From positions 124,001 to 188,000 of the forward strand of contig NZ_JAGINQ010000014.1 of the NCBI RefSeq assembly GCF_017876165.1: a stretch of DNA of 64,000 nucleotides, read 5' to 3'. Positions 42,649-54,253 of the stretch are shown piece after piece (within the stretch, counting starts at the first letter, position 1; the number at the start of each line of letters is the position of its first letter). The notes beneath the pieces were generated by a model. That model was given only the letters and a program-made list of their open reading frames with translations. It had not been told where the DNA came from and did not search any database. Made by a program: the position numbers and the translations under genes. This DNA is from Azospirillum soli. GTDB taxonomy: Bacteria > Pseudomonadota > Alphaproteobacteria > Azospirillales > Azospirillaceae.

Positions 42649-43302
42649 TCAGAGAATCCAGGGAAGGCTGAGACCGGCGTGGGTGAGAACCTCATTGCCG
42701 CCGCGCCAGATCATGTCGAGCGCCACGTAGGTGATGATCGCCAGACCGAACCAGCCGATCCAGCGGTGCTTGTGCAGCACGTGCGCGATCATGTTGGCCG
42801 CGGCACCCATCAGCACGACCGACAGCAGCAGGCCGATGACCAGGATGGTCGGGTGCTCCTTCGCGGCACCGGCCACCGCCAGCACGTTGTCGAGCGACAT
42901 GGACACGTCGGCCACGATGATCTGCCAGATGGCCGCGCCGAAGCTCTTGGCGTGGGCCGGATCGGGGGAGTCGGCGCCGGCCAGCGCCTCGTCGGGGGCC
43001 ACCTCGTCCTCGCCGTGGGAACGCAGTTCGCGGAACATCTTCCAGCAGACCCACAGCAGCAGCACGCCGCCGGCCAGCGTCAGGCCGATGATGGCGAGAA
43101 GCTGCGTGGTGATCAGCGCGAAGAAGATGCGCAGCGCGATGGCCGCCCCGATGCCCCAGAAGATGACCTTGCGGCGCATCGCCAGCGGCACGGCCGCCGC
43201 CGCCATGCCGACCACGATGGCGTTGTCGCCGGCCAGCACGAGGTCGATGGCGATGACCTGTCCCAGCGCCGCGAGCTGCGACCAGAGATCCATGCTCTCC
43301 AT
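42649..43302 (-). CDS. TerC-family integral membrane protein (YjbE type)
   Basis: 217 residues, about seven membrane helices. The metal-site motifs VIAIDLVLAGDNAIVVGMA and IIVADVSMSLDNVLAVAGAA, each with an Asp-Asn pair, are those of TerC/Alx/YceF exporters, some of which move manganese. The start at MESMDLW has AGGA upstream; an ATG three codons later is possible. It follows tctA by 20 bp. Confidence 0.88.
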   Translation of the reverse strand: MESMDLWSQLAALGQVIAIDLVLAGDNAIVVGMAAAAVPLAMRRKVIFWGIGAAIALRIFFALITTQLLAIIGLTLAGGVLLLWVCWKMFRELRSHGEDEVAPDEALAGADSPDPAHAKSFGAAIWQIIVADVSMSLDNVLAVAGAAKEHPTILVIGLLLSVVLMGAAANMIAHVLHKHRWIGWFGLAIITYVALDMIWRGGNEVLTHAGLSLPWIL

Positions 43303-43322
43303 AATCCTGTCCGTCCTTGAAC

Positions 43323-44852
43323 TCAAACCGTCGAATGGCTGGAGGAATGGGGCGTGCCGGCCGCCTCGGCGTTGCGCTGGCGACGGCGCAGCAGCATCGG
43401 TCCGACCACCAGCAGCACGGCAATGCCCAGCAGCGCCGCCGAAATCGGGTGGGTGATGAAGACGGTCGCGTCACCCTGGCTGATGGCCAGCGCGCGGCGG
43501 AACTGCTGCTCCGCCAGGGGACCGAGGATCAGGCCGACGACGCAGGGCGCCACCGGCACGTTCAGCACGCGCATGCCGAAGCCGAGCAGACCGATGACCC
43601 ACAGGATGACCAGATCGACCACGTTGTTGTTCAGCGTGTAGGCGCCGAGGCTGGAGAACACCAGGATGCCGGCGTACAGCCACGGGCGCGGGATCAGCAG
43701 CAGCTTCACCCAGAATCCCACCAGCGGCAGGTTCAGCACCAGCAGCAGCACGTTGCCGACGTAGAGGCTGGCGATCATGCCCCAGACCAGCTCCGGGTTG
43801 CTGTCGAACAGCGTCGGGCCGGGCTGCAACCCGTACTGCTGGAAGGCGGCCAGCATGATGGCGGCGGTGGCCGAGGTCGGCAGGCCCAGCGACAGCAGCG
43901 GGGCCAGCACGCCGGCAGCCGACGCGTTGTTCGCGGCCTCCGGCCCGGCGACGGCCTCGATGGCGCCCTTGCCGAACTCCTCCGGCTTTTTGGCGAGGCG
44001 CTTTTCGATCAGGTAGGACAGGAAGGTCGGGATCTCGCTGCCGCCGGCCGGCAGGGCGCCGATAGGGAAGCCCAGGAACGTGCCGCGCAGCCATGGCTTC
44101 CAGGAGCGCGACCAGTCCTCCCGGCTCATCCACTTGGAGCCCTTCAGCGCGTAGATCTCTTCCGTCTCGAACCGGTGGCGGGAGGCGACGTAGAGCGTCT
44201 CGCCAACCGCGAACAGACCGACCGCGACGACCACGGTGTCGATGCCGTCCAGCAGCTCCGGCACGCCGAAGGCAAGCCGCGCCTGCCCCGTTTGCAGGTC
44301 GATGCCGACGAGGCCCAGCGCAAGGCCGATGAACAGGCTGGCCAGACCGCGCGCCAGCGAATTGCCCAGCACGGCGGTCACCGTGGTCAGCGCCAGCACC
44401 ATCAGAGCGAAATACTCGGCCGGGCCGAACAGCAGGGCCAGCTTGACCATCAGCGGCGCCACGAAGGTCAGCGCGGCGGTGCCGATGGTGCCGGCGATGA
44501 AGGAACCGATGGCGGCGGTCGCCAGCGCCTGTGCGCCGCGCCCCTGCCGCGCCATGGCGTGGCCGTCGATGGCGGTGACGATGCTGCCGGACTCGCCCGG
44601 CGCGTTCAGCAGGATCGAGGTGGTCGAGCCGCCGTACATGGCGCCGTAATAGATGCCGGCGAACATGATGAAGGCCGAGGTCGGCTCCAGCCCGTAGGTG
44701 ACCGGCAGCAGCAGCGCCACGGTCAGCGCCGGGCCGATGCCGGGAAGCACGCCGACGGCGGTGCCGACCGTGACTCCGATCGCCGAGAACAGCAGGTTGT
44801 AGGGCGTGAGCGCCACGAGGAAGCCGTGGCCGAGAGCGGCGAGGGTGTCCAT
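43323..44852 (-). CDS. tctA: Tripartite tricarboxylate transporter large membrane subunit
   Basis: 509 residues, about 12 membrane helices. TctA family motifs: [107 protein letters not shown] and [14 protein letters not shown]. Together with TctB it imports carboxylates bound by TctC, driven by an ion gradient. Confidence 0.95.
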   Translation of the reverse strand: MDTLAALGHGFLVALTPYNLLFSAIGVTVGTAVGVLPGIGPALTVALLLPVTYGLEPTSAFIMFAGIYYGAMYGGSTTSILLNAPGESGSIVTAIDGHAMARQGRGAQALATAAIGSFIAGTIGTAALTFVAPLMVKLALLFGPAEYFALMVLALTTVTAVLGNSLARGLASLFIGLALGLVGIDLQTGQARLAFGVPELLDGIDTVVVAVGLFAVGETLYVASRHRFETEEIYALKGSKWMSREDWSRSWKPWLRGTFLGFPIGALPAGGSEIPTFLSYLIEKRLAKKPEEFGKGAIEAVAGPEAANNASAAGVLAPLLSLGLPTSATAAIMLAAFQQYGLQPGPTLFDSNPELVWGMIASLYVGNVLLLVLNLPLVGFWVKLLLIPRPWLYAGILVFSSLGAYTLNNNVVDLVILWVIGLLGFGMRVLNVPVAPCVVGLILGPLAEQQFRRALAISQGDATVFITHPISAALLGIAVLLVVGPMLLRRRQRNAEAAGTPHSSSHSTV

Positions 44853-44885
44853 GGACGTATCGCTTTCCGTGTGTTCGGCGGGCCA

Positions 44886-45368
44886 CTATTCGGCCGGGGC
44901 GAACAGATCGAGGATGCTGCCGGCCGGCAGGTTGAGGCCGAGCCCGTAGTTGAAGACCACGAAGGTCAGCCCGGCCAGCGCCAGACCGAACAGCGCGTCC
45001 ACCCACAGGCGCCGGCTGCCGAAGGCGCGGGACACGGCCATGAACAGCAGCGTCGCGGCGGGGATCCAGCCGAGAAACTCCAGCACGAGGAATTCCACGA
45101 CGAGGCCGGCGGCGACGAGGAAGACCGCCATGCCGTCCATCTCCAGCCCCTCGGCGTGGGCGATCGCGCCGGCAAAGGCTTCGCGCAGGATCGCCAGACC
45201 GACCAGCGTCAGACCGCCCGCGATCAGATAGGGAAACAGGGCGGGACCAACGACCGACCGCCCGACTGTGGGCGTTATGAAGGTCTCGAAAGCGATCAAC
45301 CCGCCCAGCGCGACCAGCCCGCCGCCAAGCACCGCCTCGCCGATGCGCAAACTCCGACCCGTGGTCAT
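44886..45368 (-). CDS. tctB: Tripartite tricarboxylate transporter small membrane subunit
   Basis: 160 residues, four predicted helices. VGPALFPYLIAGGLTLVGLAILREAF and FLVLEFLGWIPAATLLFMAVSRAFGSRRLWVDALFGLALAGLTFVVFNYGLGLNLPAG are typical of TctB. Starts at MTTGRSLRIGE. 33 bp before tctA. Confidence 0.9.
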   Translation of the reverse strand: MTTGRSLRIGEAVLGGGLVALGGLIAFETFITPTVGRSVVGPALFPYLIAGGLTLVGLAILREAFAGAIAHAEGLEMDGMAVFLVAAGLVVEFLVLEFLGWIPAATLLFMAVSRAFGSRRLWVDALFGLALAGLTFVVFNYGLGLNLPAGSILDLFAPAE

Positions 45369-45392
45369 CGGGTGTCCTCCCTGATGTTTTGG

Positions 45393-45427
45393 CTCCCCCT
45401 CTCCCATCCCCGATGGGAGAGGGGGAG
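45393..45427. repeat. Strong hairpin between tctC and tctB
   Basis: CTCCCCCTCTCCCATC and GATGGGAGAGGGGGAG form a perfect 16-bp stem with a CCC loop. It follows the tctC stop by about 10 bp on the minus strand without a T-run. Such hairpins after a binding-protein gene protect that part of the message, giving more receptor than permease. Confidence 0.7.
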
Positions 45428-45438
45428 GGAGTTTTTGG

Positions 45439-46416
45439 TTACTTCACCAACCCGATGTCCTTCAGGGTGCCTTCGATGCGGGCGCGCTCTTCCTTCAGGA
45501 AGGCGGCGAACTGCTCGGGCGGCTGGTAGAGGTCGATCCAGTCGCGCTGCTTCAGCAGCTGCTTCCACTGGTCGCTGGCGACGGTCTTGGCAACGGCCTC
45601 CTCAAGCTCCTTGCGCTCGGCCGGCTTCAGGTTGGCCGGGGCGAAGACGGCTCGCCAGTTCGCGAACTCAAGGTCTACGCCCTGCTCCTTCAGGGTCGGC
45701 GTGTCGGTGCCCGGCAGACGTTGCGGCGCGGACACCGCGATGGCGCGCAGCTTGCCGGCCTGGAACTGAGGGGCGAACTCGTTGTAGCCGCCCATACCCA
45801 GCGTGACATGCCCGCCGAGCGCGGAGGCCAGAAGTTCGCCGCCGCCGGCCGTGGCGACGTAGTTGACCTTGGTCGGATCGACGCCGACCGCCTTGGCGAT
45901 CAGGCCGGCCAGAATCTGGTCGCTGCCGCCGGCCGAACCGCCGCCCCAGCTGACCGAACCGGGGTCGGCCTTGAACTTCTTGATGAGGTCGTCGAACGTC
46001 TTGATGGGCGAATCCGTCGGCACGACGATGGCCGTGTATTCACCGGTCAGCCGCGCCAGCGGAGCCACCTGATCCAGCGTCACCGGCGATTTGTTGGTGA
46101 CGATGGCGCCCAGCATGATCTGGCCGCCGACGAGGATCGCCGGGTTGCGCTTCTTGGCGGTGGCGAACTGCGCCAGACCGATGGTGCCGCCCGCGCCGGG
46201 AATGTTGGTGACCTGAACGCCGGACGCCAGCTTCTGGTCCTGCATGACCTGCTGGAGGGCGCGGGCGTGCTGGTCCCAACCACCGCCGGGGCTGGCCGGG
46301 GCGATGATCTCCAGCCCCTTCAACTCGGCCAGCGCGGGCGTGGCGAACAGGGCGGCGGAGGCGATGCCGGCGGCGGCGAGCAGCCCCTTCAAGGCGCCAG
46401 ACTTGCGGGTGGACAT
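45439..46416 (-). CDS. tctC: Tripartite tricarboxylate transporter binding protein, copy 1
   Basis: 325 residues. Signal peptide about 1-29 ([22 protein letters not shown]). The Bug/TctC fold: [82 protein letters not shown] and [26 protein letters not shown]. Start [11 protein letters not shown] chosen because GGAG lies nine bases upstream; an ATG five codons earlier has no site. Paralogous to the gene upstream, and directly linked to tctBA. Confidence 0.93.
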   Translation of the reverse strand: MSTRKSGALKGLLAAAGIASAALFATPALAELKGLEIIAPASPGGGWDQHARALQQVMQDQKLASGVQVTNIPGAGGTIGLAQFATAKKRNPAILVGGQIMLGAIVTNKSPVTLDQVAPLARLTGEYTAIVVPTDSPIKTFDDLIKKFKADPGSVSWGGGSAGGSDQILAGLIAKAVGVDPTKVNYVATAGGGELLASALGGHVTLGMGGYNEFAPQFQAGKLRAIAVSAPQRLPGTDTPTLKEQGVDLEFANWRAVFAPANLKPAERKELEEAVAKTVASDQWKQLLKQRDWIDLYQPPEQFAAFLKEERARIEGTLKDIGLVK

Positions 46417-46802
46417 GACGTTTCGCTCCATGGGTTTTGTTCTTGGAAGTTTTGTGCCTGGATGAGGCGCGGCTCTCCCCGGCCCGGCGGCGTCGGAGCG
46501 GCCGGTGTGGTCGAGCGTAAACGGTCGAGTTCGACGTGGTTGAGTTCGGGCCGCCGGGCAGTGCCTAGACAGGCGCGCTGCCGGCGGTGGGCCTTTCCCT
46601 TGCGGGTGCGGGCTCGCCGTGAATGGCGTTCATTGGCTTCTCCCTTTAAGCCGTCGTTTTTTGCTGGACGGTTATTGGCGGCCTGAAGGCCCCATCCTTA
46701 GCCCCACCACGATAACAGGCAAACCTGTCGGGAAGCTGTCGCGAGAGAGGAAGGGTCGCGGGAAAAAGGGTGGAAGGAACACCCGCCACCTCTTTCCGGG
46801 CC
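46417..46802. other. Intergenic stretch between the two tctC copies
   Basis: About 386 bp without a convincing gene. On the minus strand a 22-codon open frame starts at 46633 (MNAIHGEPAPARERPTAGS) after a strong GGGAGAAG site and could be a small leader peptide. A weak hairpin GGGTG-7 nt-CACCC with five Ts (46763-46784) may terminate part of the transcription from copy 2. The rest is GC-rich and featureless. Confidence 0.35.
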
Positions 46803-47780
46803 TTATTTCACGAGGCCGAGTTCGGTGAGGACGCCTTCGATGCGGGCGCGCTCGTCCTTCAGGAAGGCGGCGAAGCGGTCGGACGGCAGGTAGAGGTTGA
46901 TCCAGCCGCGTTCCTTGGCGATCTGCTGCCACTCGTCGGACGCGACGGCGGTGCCGACCGCCTCGTCGAGAGCCTGCTTCTCGGCAGGCTTCAGGTTGGG
47001 CGGGGCCATGACGGCGCGCCAGTTCACCAGTTCCACGTCCACGCCCTGTTCCTTGAAGGTGGGAATGTCCACGCCGGGCAGGCGCTGGGACGAAGAAATG
47101 GCGATGGCGCGCAGCTTTCCGGCCTGAAGCTGGGAGGCGAACTCGTTGTAGCCGCCGGTCGCCACGGTGATGTGACCGCCGAGGACGGAAGCCATCATCT
47201 CGCCGCCGGCGCCCGCCGCGATGTAGTTCATCTTGGACACATCGCCGCCGATGGCCTTCACGATCAGGCCGTAGAGGATGTGATCCGGGCTGCCGACCGC
47301 GAAGCCGCCCCAGGACACCGAGCCGGGATCGGCCTTGAACTTCCTGACCAGATCGTCCAGCGACTTGATGGGCGAGTCCGCCGAAACGACGATGGGCTGA
47401 TACTCGCCGGTCAGGCGGGCGAGCGGAGTAACCTGATCGAGCGACACCGGCGACTTGTTGATGAGCACCGCACCGACCATGCCGAGGCCGCTGATCATCA
47501 GGCCGGGGTTGCGCTTCTTGGCGGTGGCGAACTGCGCAAGGCCGATGGTGCCACCGGCGCCGGGGATGTTGATGACCTGCACGTTGGACGCCAGCCCCTT
47601 GTTCTGCAGAACCTGCTGAAGCGCGCGGGCGTGCTGGTCGTAGCCGCCGCCGGCGTTGGCGGGGGCGATGATCTCGATGCCCTTGATCTCGGCCAGCGCC
47701 GGAGTTGCGAGAAACGTCGCGACGCCGAGCGACATCACCGCAAGAAGAGACGTGAACGGATTCCGGCTGACGGCAGCCAT
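46803..47780 (-). CDS. tctC: Tripartite tricarboxylate transporter binding protein, copy 2
   Basis: 325 residues, same length and layout as copy 1 and similar along its full length: [100 protein letters not shown]. Signal peptide about 1-28 (LAVMSLGVATFLATPALA|EI). Ribosome site CGGAGGAAACACC. The ligand loops differ (GGSAGGSDQ against GFAVGSPDH), so the copies may bind different carboxylates for the same TctAB. It is the first gene of the minus-strand run that ends at 38656. Confidence 0.93.
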   Translation of the reverse strand: MAAVSRNPFTSLLAVMSLGVATFLATPALAEIKGIEIIAPANAGGGYDQHARALQQVLQNKGLASNVQVINIPGAGGTIGLAQFATAKKRNPGLMISGLGMVGAVLINKSPVSLDQVTPLARLTGEYQPIVVSADSPIKSLDDLVRKFKADPGSVSWGGFAVGSPDHILYGLIVKAIGGDVSKMNYIAAGAGGEMMASVLGGHITVATGGYNEFASQLQAGKLRAIAISSSQRLPGVDIPTFKEQGVDVELVNWRAVMAPPNLKPAEKQALDEAVGTAVASDEWQQIAKERGWINLYLPSDRFAAFLKDERARIEGVLTELGLVK

Positions 47781-47955
47781 GGTGTTTCCTCCGATGCGTT
47801 TTTGTTCGTAGCCTCCATGGTAGCCGCTGAAACTGTCATGGACCTGTCGTGACGGATGAAAGCCGCTCACCCGAAGACGAGGCTTACTCGTTTGTCAGCG
47901 CACCGGCACGCGCCCGACAGTGGAGGCATTCCGCAACGACAACCGGAGCCACTCC

Positions 47956-48747
47956 ATGTCAAACCCCGTGCTGTGCGAGATCGCCGACGGCATCGCCACC
48001 CTGACCCTCAACCGCCCGGAAAAGCTGAACGCCATCAACTACGCCATGATCGACGCCCTGCTCGGCTGGCTGGACCGGCTGGAGACCGACGAGAGCGTCG
48101 GCGCCGTGATCCTGACCGGGGCGGGGGGGCGGGCCTTTTCGGCCGGCGCCGACATCACGGAATTTTCCCAAAGCGTGCGCCGGGGGACGGCGGTCGCGGT
48201 GCGCGACTTCGTCCGGCGCGGGCAGGCCATGACCATGCGGATGGAAGCCTTTCCGAAGCCCATCATCGCCGCCGTCAACGGCCTCGCCTTCGGCGGCGGC
48301 TGTGAGGTAGCAGAGGCGGTGCATCTGGCCGTCGCCAGCGACCGCGCCCTGTTCGCCAAGCCGGAAATCAAGCTGGGCATGCCCCCGACCTTCGGCGGTA
48401 CGCAACGCCTGTCGCGGCTGGCCGGGCGCAAGCGGGCGCTGGAATGGCTGTTGACCGGCGACAGCTTTTCACCCGCCAAGGCGCTGGAGATGGGGCTGGT
48501 CAACCAAGTGGTGCCGCATGAGGCGCTGATGCCGGTGGCCCGCGACCTTGCTGGACGGATCCTGCGCCACTCGCCGCTGACCGTGGCCGGCGTCATCACC
48601 TCGGTCTGCCGGGGGCTGAACATGACCATCGGCGAAGGCTTGCAGATGGAAAGCGAGCAGTTCGCCCGTCTCGTCCCCACCACCGACCTGCGCGAAGGGC
48701 TCGACGCCTGGATCGAACGCCGCACACCGGCCTTCGCCGGGAGCTGA
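47956..48747 (+). CDS. Enoyl-CoA hydratase/isomerase family protein
   Basis: 263 residues, crotonase fold. ITLNRPEKLNAINYAM-type N-terminus (LTLNRPEKLNAINYAMIDAL), the oxyanion-hole motif AFSAGADITEF, PIIAAVNGLAFGGGCEVAEAVHLAVASDRALFAKPEIKLGMPPTFGGTQRL with the catalytic Glu pair region, and SPAKALEMGLVNQVV. Hydrates trans-2-enoyl-CoA in fatty or aromatic acid degradation; the true substrate is not evident. Starts at MSNPVL after CCGGAGCC. Divergent from tctC copy 2. Confidence 0.9.
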   Translation: MSNPVLCEIADGIATLTLNRPEKLNAINYAMIDALLGWLDRLETDESVGAVILTGAGGRAFSAGADITEFSQSVRRGTAVAVRDFVRRGQAMTMRMEAFPKPIIAAVNGLAFGGGCEVAEAVHLAVASDRALFAKPEIKLGMPPTFGGTQRLSRLAGRKRALEWLLTGDSFSPAKALEMGLVNQVVPHEALMPVARDLAGRILRHSPLTVAGVITSVCRGLNMTIGEGLQMESEQFARLVPTTDLREGLDAWIERRTPAFAGS

Positions 48748-48833
48748 GGCGGCCCGCACCAGTTGCGCCGACCCGGACGCCACGGTACAGCTGCCTTGAC
48801 CCAACGCGAGGCGGATAACCGGGGAGAGGGCGG

Positions 48834-50201
<1,368 letters not shown>

Positions 50202-50234
50202 GCCCGCCCGCCATGCCGTCTCATGAAGCCGCCT

Positions 50235-51719
50235 TTATGATGCTGAGGAGGGCGCGCGGCGCAGGTTGCCGGGCAGCAGCTTGACCAGCGTCGCGCGGCC
50301 GGCCGGGCCGATGCCCGGGCCGAAGATCGCCGCCACGAGGAAGGCGAGGGTCAGCAGCACCTTCTCCGCCGTCATTCTGGGATCGACCTCCGTCCCGAAC
50401 AGGTACCAGCCCGCCGCGTAGGCAACCGCCGCCGGGGCGAGAATCCAGCCGATGCGCGCGGCGTTCAGCGGAATCTCGTCGCGGCAGAGGCGGCGGCGCA
50501 CCGTTTCCGTCACCACGATCTGGAAGACCTCCCGCCCCAGGTTGGCGAGTGCGGCGCCGAGCAGCCCCCAGCGCCACACCAGCACCACCGCCAGCGCCGT
50601 GCCGACCGCCAGGCTGGCGGCGGAAATCCAGGGCAGCACGCCGACCCTCTTGGCCTTCAGGATCGCCACTTCGGAGTTCATGCGCACGCCGTGCAGCACA
50701 TAGGCCAGCACCAGGAAGGGCATGCAGGACAGAACCGGCGTGTAGTCGTCCGACGCGATCAGCCACAGGATCTCCGGCGCGGTCAGGGCCAGCCCCAGAC
50801 CCGCCCCGGTCAGCAGCACGACAAACAGGTGGAAGACGAAGTCCGCCTGTTCGTGATCCACCGCCGCATGCTGCGACTCCAGCCGGCTGACCGACCATAT
50901 TTGCAGGAAGGACGCGGTCAGGAACATGTAGAGGATCTGCGACAGCCGCATGCCGAAGGCGAACAGGCCGACCGCCGCCGTGGACAGCAGGATGTTCAGC
51001 AGCCAGCGCGAGACGAAGTTGTTGGCGATGTCCAGCAGCGACTGCGGCGCGTAGGGCATCCCCAGCAACGCCACCCGCTTCAGCACCGGCCAGGAGAAGG
51101 ACACGCCCGTCTGCTTGAGGATCGCCACCATCAGCAGCAGCGCCAGCAGGGCGAAGGAGGCGCCATTGGCCAGGAAGATGCCGGCGACGCCGAGGTTCAG
51201 CGCCCACAGGAACAGCAGGTTGAAACCCAGCAGCGCGACCACCTTCGCCAGCGACACAGCCAAACACAGGCCCGACCGCTTCTGCACCCGGTAATAGGCC
51301 AGCGCCAGTTCGAACAGGGTGGTCAGCGCGACGCTGCCCAGCGCCACGGCCATCACCGCCGCGTGGTCGGGGGTGCCGAACATCGCCCAGCTCGCCCCGA
51401 CGCCCGCCGGGTAGGCCAGCGCGAACATCGCCACAGACGACGCGATCAGCGCCAGCAGGCAGGTGCTGACCACCCGCCGCCGGCCATCCTCGTCGGCGTG
51501 TTCGAAATAGACGGCGGTGAAGGCGTTGTTCATGCCGATCATCAGCATGACGGCCAGCAGATCGCTGACCACCACGACCAGCGCGTAGACGCCGAACTCG
51601 GCCGGCGCCAGCAGCTTCGTGTACAGCGGCAACAGCAGAAGGCCGGCGGCCCGATTGACCACGTTGGCCAGCATGAACATCCAGCCGTGCTTGAGAATCG
51701 TCGCTGCTTCTGACGCCAT
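50235..51719 (-). CDS. Polysaccharide flippase (Wzx/MATE-like, polysaccharide biosynthesis protein)
   Basis: 494 residues, about 13-14 hydrophobic helices. The start ILKHGWMFMLANVVNRAAGLLLLPLYTKLLAPAEFGVYALV is the Wzx/RfbX pattern. Later blocks such as LGMPYAPQSLLDIANNFVSRWLLNILLSTAAVGLFAFGMRL and ILKAKRVGVLPWISAASLAVGT agree. It would turn lipid-linked repeat units across the inner membrane. It is on the opposite strand to the priming transferase and separated by the gene-free gap, but belongs to the same pathway by content. Confidence 0.87.
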   Translation of the reverse strand: MASEAATILKHGWMFMLANVVNRAAGLLLLPLYTKLLAPAEFGVYALVVVVSDLLAVMLMIGMNNAFTAVYFEHADEDGRRRVVSTCLLALIASSVAMFALAYPAGVGASWAMFGTPDHAAVMAVALGSVALTTLFELALAYYRVQKRSGLCLAVSLAKVVALLGFNLLFLWALNLGVAGIFLANGASFALLALLLMVAILKQTGVSFSWPVLKRVALLGMPYAPQSLLDIANNFVSRWLLNILLSTAAVGLFAFGMRLSQILYMFLTASFLQIWSVSRLESQHAAVDHEQADFVFHLFVVLLTGAGLGLALTAPEILWLIASDDYTPVLSCMPFLVLAYVLHGVRMNSEVAILKAKRVGVLPWISAASLAVGTALAVVLVWRWGLLGAALANLGREVFQIVVTETVRRRLCRDEIPLNAARIGWILAPAAVAYAAGWYLFGTEVDPRMTAEKVLLTLAFLVAAIFGPGIGPAGRATLVKLLPGNLRRAPSSAS

Positions 51720-52542
51720 CTGGCACTCCGAAAGGACGCCGCGATCATACGACGTCGTATTTTTCCAAATTGCTCAAACAAAAGGCAGAGCATCGACCGA
51801 TACGGGACAATGGCCGGCGGCCGAACATTGCCGAAAGGATTGGGACCGGACCGGCGTGTGTCAATTTCGCGTTGGCGTCACACCCCTCTTCTTCGGTCGT
51901 AGCCGCGCCGATTTATGACGCATGCGAAACGGCCGGCGCGCCAAGGCGGCGTCGGCATCCCGGAAAGGGTGTAAAGCAACCGTCCGCGGTTCAACGGTGC
52001 GTTGGAGCGCGCCCCTCGTCCGGAATCGTTCGCAGGCCACCGGAAGGGATAAACCGCCACCGCCGCCGGGACGGAACCGATGGGTGGGTGGCGGCGGAGC
52101 GCCGATGGGGTTGCGAAACTCCCCACCATCGGAGGGGCCGCACCCCACCCTCTACCACCAATTCGCGGGTAGGTGCCGCGGCTTCAGTGGTGGGGAACAA
52201 AAGCCCGCCTATCCGAAGCGATTGTCACGGTTGAGATCATCCACCTTCCGCATTCTCTTGAATATTCGCTAGCGAGGTCCTTTCGAAGGCCAAGTGGTAT
52301 CGCCGACGTCGAAACGAACCACCTGTGATTTGTTGATAAGCGCCAGCCTTTACCCTAATTCGTCCACAACAACAGACGGCACTGCTTTCCGACCGCATTA
52401 GAGACACATGCGAGCATTCATGAACCGGCCGGAATACAGGACTGCAAAAAATCAAAGCTGATGAGAGGGCCGAATCCCACACGGCGCCGCGCGCCGGGTG
52501 CAGAGACGGTTGACATTCCATTCGAACATAATGGGACCTGCG
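51720..52542. other. Gene-free stretch upstream of the polysaccharide cluster
   Basis: About 820 bp with no open frame that looks coding on either strand. The left 60 bp (51740-51800) and the right end (52240-52460) are AT-richer than the surroundings and may hold the divergent promoters for the flippase and the priming transferase. A pair of inverted CCACCA/TGGTGG boxes lies near 52152-52195. I see no tRNA, terminator or clear sigma-70 box. Confidence 0.5.
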
Positions 52543-53988
52543 ATGAGCAAACTGGACCCTGAAGCGGTCATTGGTCTGGCCCCGGCGAAGAAGACGGCGC
52601 TGCCGTCGCTGGCCCCCGGCCTCCTGCTGGCTCTGTCCGATGGTTTCGTCCTGACGCTGCTCGGCTGGGCTCTCCTCCAGCTGTTCGCGCACGACCCGCT
52701 GTCGGCGGAAGCGGACCTGTCGCAACGCGCGCTGGTCACCGGCCTGATGCTGGTGCCGCTGGTCAAGTCGGTCTTCGGAATCTACGCCCTCGGCCGCTTC
52801 GATTACCTGGAGCGGACCCGCCGCACCTTCCAGGCGGCCCTGCTGTGCGGCGCGGTGCTGGCAGTGCCCTTCGTGGTCATGGACGGCTTCCGCTCCTTCT
52901 TCGTGGAGGCGGTGTCGGTCGCCATACTGGGCTTCGTCGCGACCTACGCCGCCGACCTGCTGCTGGTGCACGGCCTGATGGCGAGCGCCTTGAACTGGCG
53001 CACGCCGGTGGTGATCGTCGGCGCCGGCCCGCAGGGTGCGGCCATCGCGGAGAAATTGCAGCGCCTGCCCTGGCTCGGCATGCGTCCGGTGTGCTTCTTC
53101 GACGACGACGACAGCCTGTGGCAGACCCGCGTGGCGAACCTGCCGGTGGTCGGCCCGACCGATCTGCTGTCCACCTCCCCCGCTTACGCCCAGCAGGCCC
53201 AGGCCGCCATCGTCGCCGACATCGGCCGGCACGGCGCGGAGCTGACCGAGCTGGTCAAGAAGCTGCCCTTCCGCCAGGTCTACTGCCTGCTGGGCGAGGG
53301 CAACGTCAGCGCCGTGGACGCCACCTATCACAACCTGCACGGCTCGCTGGCGCTGCGCGTCTCGATCCGTCCGCCGGTCAGCTACCTGCGCATCCGCCGG
53401 GCGCTGGACGTGGTGCTGTCCGCCATGCTGCTGATCGCTGTGGCGCCGCTGATGCTGGCCATCGCCGTGGCGATCAAGCTGGACAGCCCCGGCCCGGTCC
53501 TGTTCCGCCAGCAGCGCTGGGCCGGCGGCAAGCAGACCTTCGACCTGCTGAAGTTCCGGTCCATGCACATCAACGCGGAGGAGCATCTGCAGCGCCTGCT
53601 GGAGAGCGACCCGCAGATGCGCGAAGAGTACATGACCTACCACAAGCTGACGGTCGATCCGCGCATCACCCCGCTCGGCCGCTTCCTGCGCAAGACCAGC
53701 CTGGACGAGCTGCCGCAGCTGTGGAACATCCTGATGGGCGACATGAGCCTGATCGGCCCGCGCGCCTACATGCCGAAGGAACTGCCGGAGGTCGGCGCGT
53801 CGGCCGACGTGATCGGTACGGTCCGTCCGGGCCTGACCGGCTACTGGCAGGTGTCGGGGCGCCACCGCACCACCTTCCAGGAACGCGTCGCGATGGACGT
53901 CTTCTACGTCCGCAACTGCGGCCTGCTGTTCGACTTCTACATCCTCTGCAAGACCGCGCTGATCGTCCTGCGGGGCGAGGGCTCCTGA
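52543..53988 (+). CDS. Undecaprenyl-phosphate sugar phosphotransferase (WcaJ/ExoY-type priming enzyme)
   Basis: 481 residues. Four N-terminal helices (about 20-125), a CoA_binding_3-like domain ([22 protein letters not shown]), a further helix ([41 protein letters not shown]) and the catalytic domain [57 protein letters not shown]. It transfers a hexose-1-phosphate to undecaprenyl phosphate and starts repeat-unit assembly. Start at MSKLDPEAV; an ATG four codons earlier is possible. Confidence 0.92.
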   Translation: MSKLDPEAVIGLAPAKKTALPSLAPGLLLALSDGFVLTLLGWALLQLFAHDPLSAEADLSQRALVTGLMLVPLVKSVFGIYALGRFDYLERTRRTFQAALLCGAVLAVPFVVMDGFRSFFVEAVSVAILGFVATYAADLLLVHGLMASALNWRTPVVIVGAGPQGAAIAEKLQRLPWLGMRPVCFFDDDDSLWQTRVANLPVVGPTDLLSTSPAYAQQAQAAIVADIGRHGAELTELVKKLPFRQVYCLLGEGNVSAVDATYHNLHGSLALRVSIRPPVSYLRIRRALDVVLSAMLLIAVAPLMLAIAVAIKLDSPGPVLFRQQRWAGGKQTFDLLKFRSMHINAEEHLQRLLESDPQMREEYMTYHKLTVDPRITPLGRFLRKTSLDELPQLWNILMGDMSLIGPRAYMPKELPEVGASADVIGTVRPGLTGYWQVSGRHRTTFQERVAMDVFYVRNCGLLFDFYILCKTALIVLRGEGS

Positions 53989-53997
53989 GGTCTGCGC

Positions 53998-54040
53998 AAA
54001 AGCCCCTCTCCCGGTTCCGCCGGGAGAGGGGCTTTTTGTT
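53998..54040 (+). terminator. Terminator after the priming transferase
   Basis: AGCCCCTCTCCCGG and CCGGGAGAGGGGCT form a perfect 14-bp stem (17 bp with flanking A-T pairs) and a TTCCG loop, followed by TTTTTGTTTTT. It separates the priming gene from the rest of the cluster, so the downstream genes need another promoter within 54041-54253. Confidence 0.9.
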
Positions 54041-54253
54041 TTTGCACGATGCTGCGGCGCAAAAAGCGCTCGGCCCGAAGGGAGAGCCCGGCAAGCCGGG
54101 GCTACCCCGATGGGGTGGCGCCTCCTTCGGTTCTAATGCGTCCGCTCGGCTACTCGGCGGGGGCTCGGGGAGGCATCTTCAAATCACGCGGCACGGCGCG
54201 CCTTACGGGCGGGCCATGCCGTTTCAGCCCTTTTCACCGGGACGGCGGCCCTT

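Noticed and set aside
52501-52535. TTGACA followed by CATAAT before the priming transferase as a sigma-70 promoter
   Set aside because: The boxes are only 11 bp apart, too close for sigma-70, and overlap the ribosome-binding region.
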